A stretch of 14,903 bases of DNA, taken from NCBI GenBank assembly GCA_945870575.1, contig CAMBSK010000043.1:1-14903 (forward strand), read 5' to 3'. The stretch is from Bordetella parapertussis. Its GTDB lineage: Bacteria; Pseudomonadota; Gammaproteobacteria; Burkholderiales; Burkholderiaceae_C. Positions 6,689 through 14,903 of this stretch are shown here, piece by piece. The position numbers and the translations under genes were made by a program. Position 1 is the stretch's first letter; the number at the start of each line of letters is the position of its first letter. The notes beneath the pieces are model-generated. The model was not told where the DNA came from and did no database searches. It worked only from the letters and a program-made list of their open reading frames with translations.

Positions 6689-7483
6689 CGCCAGCAACCA
6701 ATCAATTTCTTCCTGCGTGAACCCGGCCTGCAAACGCGCTTCGTTGTTGAAAGGCGGCTTCAATCGCGGCGCGGCATGACGTTGCACCAGCAGCGGGTAA
6801 TGCGCCAACGGGTCGAGTCCATGTTGCGCACACAGCCAGCGAAACCACTGGTTGCCAATCGCTACATGGCCGATTTCATCGCGCAAAATAATTTTCAATA
6901 TGGGTTGCAAAGCAAGCGCGTGCGGTGAATCGCTTAAGGGCAATTTGGCTTGTATCAAAGGAGTGGCGTCCAGCCCGCGCGCTTCCAAGGTGCGCGGCAC
7001 CAGCGCCATGCGGGCAATCACATCGTCAGCGGTTTTCTCGCACATTTGCCACAAACCGTCGTGCGCCGCGAAGTCGCCGTAGCTGTAGCCCATGTCGCGC
7101 AGCAATCCGCAGAGCAATTCAAAGTGGGTGGATTCTTCATACGCCACTTTCAACCAGTCGCGGTAATAAGCCTCGGGCAAACCGGCAAAACGCCAGATCG
7201 CGTCCAGCGCCAAATGGATAGCGTTGTATTCGATATGGCAAATAGAGTGCACCAGACCTGCCAGCCCCTGCGGTGTGTAAACCGAGCGCGATGGCACGTG
7301 CTGCGGCGGTTTCAACTCAGGTTTGGCCGGGCGGCCCGGCAACTGCACACCGGGTACTTGCATCACAGCGGTCGTTTCCAGTGTCAAGCGGTCGCGCTCG
7401 CGCCACAGCGCATGCACCTCGTGCACCTGGGTGTGCGGGTTGGCATCGCACAAGACCTTGAGGGCAGCGCTTCGTAATTCCAT
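6674..7483 (-). CDS. Ferritin-like DUF455 family protein (predicted di-iron)
   Basis: This 269-aa protein matches DUF455 (PF04305), a ferritin-like four-helix family. A complete set of di-iron ligands can be read: Glu85 in HIEYNAIH, Glu117 and His120 in [10 protein letters not shown], Glu168 in RTLEARGLD, and Glu203 and His206 in [10 protein letters not shown]. The family's reaction is not established; the metal pattern is like that of tRNA-hydroxylating MiaE and rubrerythrin-type proteins, so an oxidase/hydroxylase or iron-handling role is inferred. I choose the ATG at 7483 (MELRSAAL). An in-frame ATG at 7525 would add 14 residues but would overlap the divergent gene's start and run through its promoter. 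With the start at 7483 a TACAAT element sits 7 nt upstream, suggesting a leaderless transcript. Confidence 0.85.
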   Translation of the reverse strand: MELRSAALKVLCDANPHTQVHEVHALWRERDRLTLETTAVMQVPGVQLPGRPAKPELKPPQHVPSRSVYTPQGLAGLVHSICHIEYNAIHLALDAIWRFAGLPEAYYRDWLKVAYEESTHFELLCGLLRDMGYSYGDFAAHDGLWQMCEKTADDVIARMALVPRTLEARGLDATPLIQAKLPLSDSPHALALQPILKIILRDEIGHVAIGNQWFRWLCAQHGLDPLAHYPLLVQRHAAPRLKPPFNNEARLQAGFTQEEIDWLLAQRLV

Positions 7484-7485
7484 CC

Positions 7486-7497
7486 CTACAATTGTAG
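7486..7497. promoter_or_regulatory. Symmetric -10 element shared by two divergent genes
   Basis: CTACAATTGTAG is a perfect 12-bp palindrome that contains TACAAT on both strands, one mismatch from TATAAT each way. To the right it would start transcription near 7499, leaving a leader of about 19 nt with an AGGAA ribosome site (7506-7510) before the ATG at 7518. To the left it lies 7 nt before the DUF455 ATG. No clear -35 is seen on either side. The palindrome is seen; shared promoter use is inference. Confidence 0.5.
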
Positions 7498-7517
7498 AAA
7501 CACACAGGAACACGTTC

Positions 7518-8042
7518 ATGGCCATTTACCAACTCGACGATCACACCCCCGATATTCACGAAAGCGCTTGGATTGCGGACAGCGCGCAGGTCATGGGCGC
7601 GGTCAGTTTGCATGCCAACACCAGCGTCTGGTTCAACGCCGTTATTCGCGGCGACACTGAAACCATCACCATCGGCGAGGGCAGCAACATTCAAGACTTG
7701 GCTGTGATTCACGCGGACAACGGTTTGCCCGTGGTCGTCGGCAAGCACGTCACCGTGGGGCATCAAGTGATGTTGCACGGTTGCACAATTGGCGACGAAA
7801 GCCTGATAGGCATTGCCGCTGTGGTGCTTAACGGCGCGCGCATAGGCCGCAACTGTGTGGTCGGTGCAGGTTCTGTGGTCACAGAGGGCAAAGAATTTCC
7901 TGACGGCAGTTTGATCATGGGCACACCTGCCAAAGTGGTGAGAGAACTCACCCCCGAGCAAATCGAAGGTTTGCGCATGAGCGCCAAACATTACATGAAC
8001 AACGCACTGCGTTTCAAAAATGGGTTGAAAAAAATTGCATGA
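7518..8042 (+). CDS. Gamma-class carbonic anhydrase family protein (left-handed beta-helix, YrdA/PaaY-like)
   Basis: The 174-aa product is a left-handed beta-helix protein of hexapeptide-repeat type, with repeats such as VGAGSVV and IGRNCVV, followed by a C-terminal helix. Metal ligands of gamma carbonic anhydrases are in place: His65 (AVIHAD), His82 and His87 ([10 protein letters not shown]). Arg44 and Asp46 (IRGDTETI) match the conserved trimer-interface pair, and Gln59 (NIQD) matches the active-site Gln. Family members bind Zn or Fe and some hydrate CO2; others (YrdA, PaaY) have weak or other activities, so carbonic anhydrase activity is unproven here. The start MAIYQLDD follows an AGGAA site, and upstream in-frame ATGs are rejected. 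The stop overlaps the hslO start by 4 bp (ATGA). Confidence 0.92.
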   Translation: MAIYQLDDHTPDIHESAWIADSAQVMGAVSLHANTSVWFNAVIRGDTETITIGEGSNIQDLAVIHADNGLPVVVGKHVTVGHQVMLHGCTIGDESLIGIAAVVLNGARIGRNCVVGAGSVVTEGKEFPDGSLIMGTPAKVVRELTPEQIEGLRMSAKHYMNNALRFKNGLKKIA

Positions 8043-9028
8043 GCGAGCTGCACAAATTCATGTTCGAAGGCCTGCCGGTGCGCGGCCTGCTCGTTCGTCT
8101 GACCGACAGCTGGCAAGATATATTGAAGCGCCGCGCGGATAACCTGGAGACCGGACCTTATCCTGAAGCCGTGCGGCATTTGCTGGGCGAGATGACGGCA
8201 GCAGCGGTGCTGATGCAAGCCAATATCAAGTTTGACGGCGCCTTGATTTTGCAATTGCACGGCGAAGGTCCGCTCAAACTAGCCGTGGTTGAGGTGCAAT
8301 CCGATTTGTGTTTGCGCTCTACCGCCAAAACCATGGGCGAGGTGACGCCGGGCATGCCGTTTGAAGACATGACCAACCAAAACAACCTGGGGCGCTGCGC
8401 CATCACCTTGGACCCTGCGGGCAGACGCCCCGGCCAGCAGCCTTACCAAGGCGTGGTGTCGCTGTACGACGACCACAAGCAGCCCTTGAAACGCTTTAGC
8501 GATGTGCTGGCGCATTACATGTTGCAAAGCGAACAGTTGGACACCACACTGGTGCTGGCTGCGAATGACAAGGTAGCTGCCGGTTTGTTGATACAGCGCT
8601 TGCCCGTGGGCGGCATTGCCAACCTGGGCGGCAGCAAAACCATGGCCGAGGAAGACGCCATCGGCCAAAGCGAAGACTACAACCGCATTGCTATTTTGGC
8701 CAACAGTTTGACCGCAGATGAATTGTTGCAACTGACACCAGACAAGGTGTTGCACCGCTTGTTCTGGCAGGAGGAATTACGTCACTTTGCGCCTGAACCC
8801 GGGATGGACTCGCCGCGCTTTGTCTGCTCATGCAACCGCGAGCGGGTCAGCAACATGATTCGAAGTTTGGGTCGCGAAGAGGCCGACAGCATATTGTCAG
8901 AGCGTGAATTGATTGAAGTGGGCTGTGATTTTTGCGGCCAGCAATACCGTTACGACGCGATCGATGCAGCGCAGTTGTTCATACAAGGACAACCGCCCGC
9001 GCCACCCCCCAGTTCAGCCTTGCAATAA
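8039..9028 (+). CDS. hslO: Redox-regulated chaperone Hsp33
   Basis: Hsp33 is a cytoplasmic holdase that is inactive when reduced and zinc-bound, and unfolds to bind clients under oxidative plus unfolding stress. The 329-aa product has the N-terminal Hsp33 domain ([37 protein letters not shown]; and the conserved GG and YN-rich region near 190-225) and the C-terminal redox switch with all four zinc cysteines: Cys263 and Cys265 (CSC), then Cys296 and Cys299 (CDFC). The tail after about residue 312 is proline-rich and longer than usual. Translation is probably coupled to the carbonic anhydrase-like gene by the ATGA overlap. Its 3' end overlaps the convergent Cys-rich gene by 15 bp. Confidence 0.96.
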   Translation: MSELHKFMFEGLPVRGLLVRLTDSWQDILKRRADNLETGPYPEAVRHLLGEMTAAAVLMQANIKFDGALILQLHGEGPLKLAVVEVQSDLCLRSTAKTMGEVTPGMPFEDMTNQNNLGRCAITLDPAGRRPGQQPYQGVVSLYDDHKQPLKRFSDVLAHYMLQSEQLDTTLVLAANDKVAAGLLIQRLPVGGIANLGGSKTMAEEDAIGQSEDYNRIAILANSLTADELLQLTPDKVLHRLFWQEELRHFAPEPGMDSPRFVCSCNRERVSNMIRSLGREEADSILSERELIEVGCDFCGQQYRYDAIDAAQLFIQGQPPAPPPSSALQ

Positions 9029-9448
9029 ACGGCCGAACAGTTTTTGCTCGCAAGCCGGGTCGGCGCAGCATTCGCACAAGCCCAGCCAGCTTGCTTGAGT
9101 TTCCGGTCGCTTCAAGGCGTCTATCTGGCCATTGACCAAGGCGTAAACCGCTTGTTCAACAACCGAGACATTGCTTGCGTGCAGGCTCTGGTAATTTCTT
9201 TGTAAATCGTGCAGCTGATCACGCCAAGCGTTATGTGTCAAGCGCGCTGTCGAGTCGTCAGGGTTATTCCACAGCAAGTGTCTGCCATGCGCCGGGGTGT
9301 CTGCCAAATCCTGCGGCGTCGCCGGGCAGAAAAAATCAAAACACAGGGATTGTTCAAGCAAAACTTCTTGCAGCTTGGATGCCAGCGATTGGCGAGCGTT
9401 GACATTGCCGCCAGCCAGAACCACTGTTCGCTGTGAGGCGGAGTTCAC
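9014..9448 (-). CDS. Unrecognised 144-aa protein with C-terminal cysteine cluster
   Basis: I do not recognise this protein. It begins with a hydrophobic VVLAGG strand, continues with mixed helical sequence (WRDQLHDLQRNYQSLH, 75-90; SVVEQAVYALV, 95-105) and ends with a compact Cys cluster CECCADPACEQKLF (125-138) in the pattern CxCCx4C. Two further cysteines are at 36 and 41. No signal peptide or membrane segment is seen, so it is probably cytoplasmic; metal binding by the cluster is inference. The start is GTG (9448-9446), overlapping the ftsB stop by 4 bp, so translation is likely coupled to ftsB. It is the last gene of the pyrG operon, and its 3' end overlaps hslO tail to tail by 15 bp. Codon use and the tight overlaps support a real gene. 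Confidence 0.72.
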   Translation of the reverse strand: MNSASQRTVVLAGGNVNARQSLASKLQEVLLEQSLCFDFFCPATPQDLADTPAHGRHLLWNNPDDSTARLTHNAWRDQLHDLQRNYQSLHASNVSVVEQAVYALVNGQIDALKRPETQASWLGLCECCADPACEQKLFGRLLQG

Positions 9449-9726
9449 TTAGCGGGTTTCGCCAGTTGTACAAAAATTTCGTTGGGCTTGACCATGCCGA
9501 TTTCAGCGCGCGCCCGCTCTTCGACCATCTCCATACCATCGCGTAAATCGCGCAGTTCGGCGCGCAAGCGTTCAATATCGCTTTGCGATCTGGCGTTGGT
9601 TTGCAACTGGTCCTTGTATTGCTGGCGCAGTCGCCACACGTCGGGGACGCTGCCACGGCCAAACCACAACTGCAGTTGTAAAACCAGCAGCAGGCCAAGC
9701 AAAATCAGCGGGACGGGACGACGCAT
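9445..9726 (-). CDS. ftsB: Cell division protein FtsB
   Basis: FtsB is a small bitopic inner-membrane divisome protein that links FtsQ and FtsL and helps activate septal peptidoglycan synthesis. The 93-aa product has a short basic N-terminus (MRRP), one membrane segment (about 6-22, very Leu-rich), a periplasmic coiled coil (about 30-68) and the family's C-terminal signature VEERARAEIGMVKPNEIF (68-85). It lies 20 bp downstream of eno, the usual arrangement in proteobacteria. Its stop overlaps the GTG start of the next gene (GTGA). No clear Shine-Dalgarno precedes its ATG. Confidence 0.95.
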   Translation of the reverse strand: MRRPVPLILLGLLLVLQLQLWFGRGSVPDVWRLRQQYKDQLQTNARSQSDIERLRAELRDLRDGMEMVEERARAEIGMVKPNEIFVQLAKPAK

Positions 9727-9746
9727 TAGTACAGCTTTATGGTTGT

Positions 9747-11087
<1,341 letters not shown>

Positions 11088-11091
11088 TCAT

Positions 11092-14903
<3,812 letters not shown>

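Noticed and set aside
7323..7517. N-terminal extension of the gamma carbonic anhydrase-like gene
   Set aside because: It is antisense to DUF455 and crosses the palindromic promoter. MAIYQL with an AGGAA site fits the family start.

Overview
The window looks like chromosomal core DNA of a betaproteobacterium, most likely Burkholderiales and probably Comamonadaceae. This rests on the block pyrG-kdsA-eno-ftsB, the orphan Bug-type (TctC-like) binding protein, a ModE-HTH/PBP-like regulator, and a divergently placed coaBC. The genus call is inference from gene order and protein style. No tRNA, rRNA, CRISPR array, intact insertion sequence or prophage was seen.

Layout, left to right. (1) 110-1198 (+) is a molybdate-type HTH regulator with a PBP-like sensor domain. 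It converges on a bidirectional terminator at 1213-1240. (2) 2888-1261 (-) is a two-gene operon of exported proteins: a DUF1007 protein followed, with an ATGA overlap, by a cyclase-family (PF04199) hydrolase. (3) 2910-3217 is non-coding and includes a possible mobile-element remnant. (4) yajQ (-) and murB (+) diverge from a 38-bp gap. murB, an orphan Bug binding protein and xerD overlap one another in one operon. (5) A ferritin-like DUF455 protein (-) and a gamma-class carbonic anhydrase-like protein (+) diverge across a 34-bp gap centred on a perfectly symmetric -10-like element. hslO (Hsp33) is coupled to the latter by an ATGA overlap. (6) 13613-9014 (-) is the operon pyrG-kdsA-eno-ftsB plus an unrecognised Cys-rich 144-aa protein. 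Its last gene runs tail to tail into hslO. (7) coaBC (+) starts 85 bp from pyrG and is cut by the right edge of the window.

Functionally this is mostly housekeeping: CTP synthesis, Kdo-8-phosphate for lipopolysaccharide, glycolysis, the divisome, peptidoglycan precursors, chromosome dimer resolution, CoA synthesis and oxidative-stress chaperoning. The accessory parts are the regulator, the DUF1007/cyclase pair, the Bug protein and the remnant region.

I found no convincing new multi-gene system. The most interesting signals are regulatory. Four genes (DUF1007, murB, DUF455, coaBC) have a -10-like hexamer ending 6-7 nt before the chosen ATG and no clear Shine-Dalgarno, which suggests leaderless transcripts. 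A palindromic -10 appears shared by two divergent genes. The Cys-cluster protein after ftsB and the DUF1007-cyclase pairing also deserve a second look.
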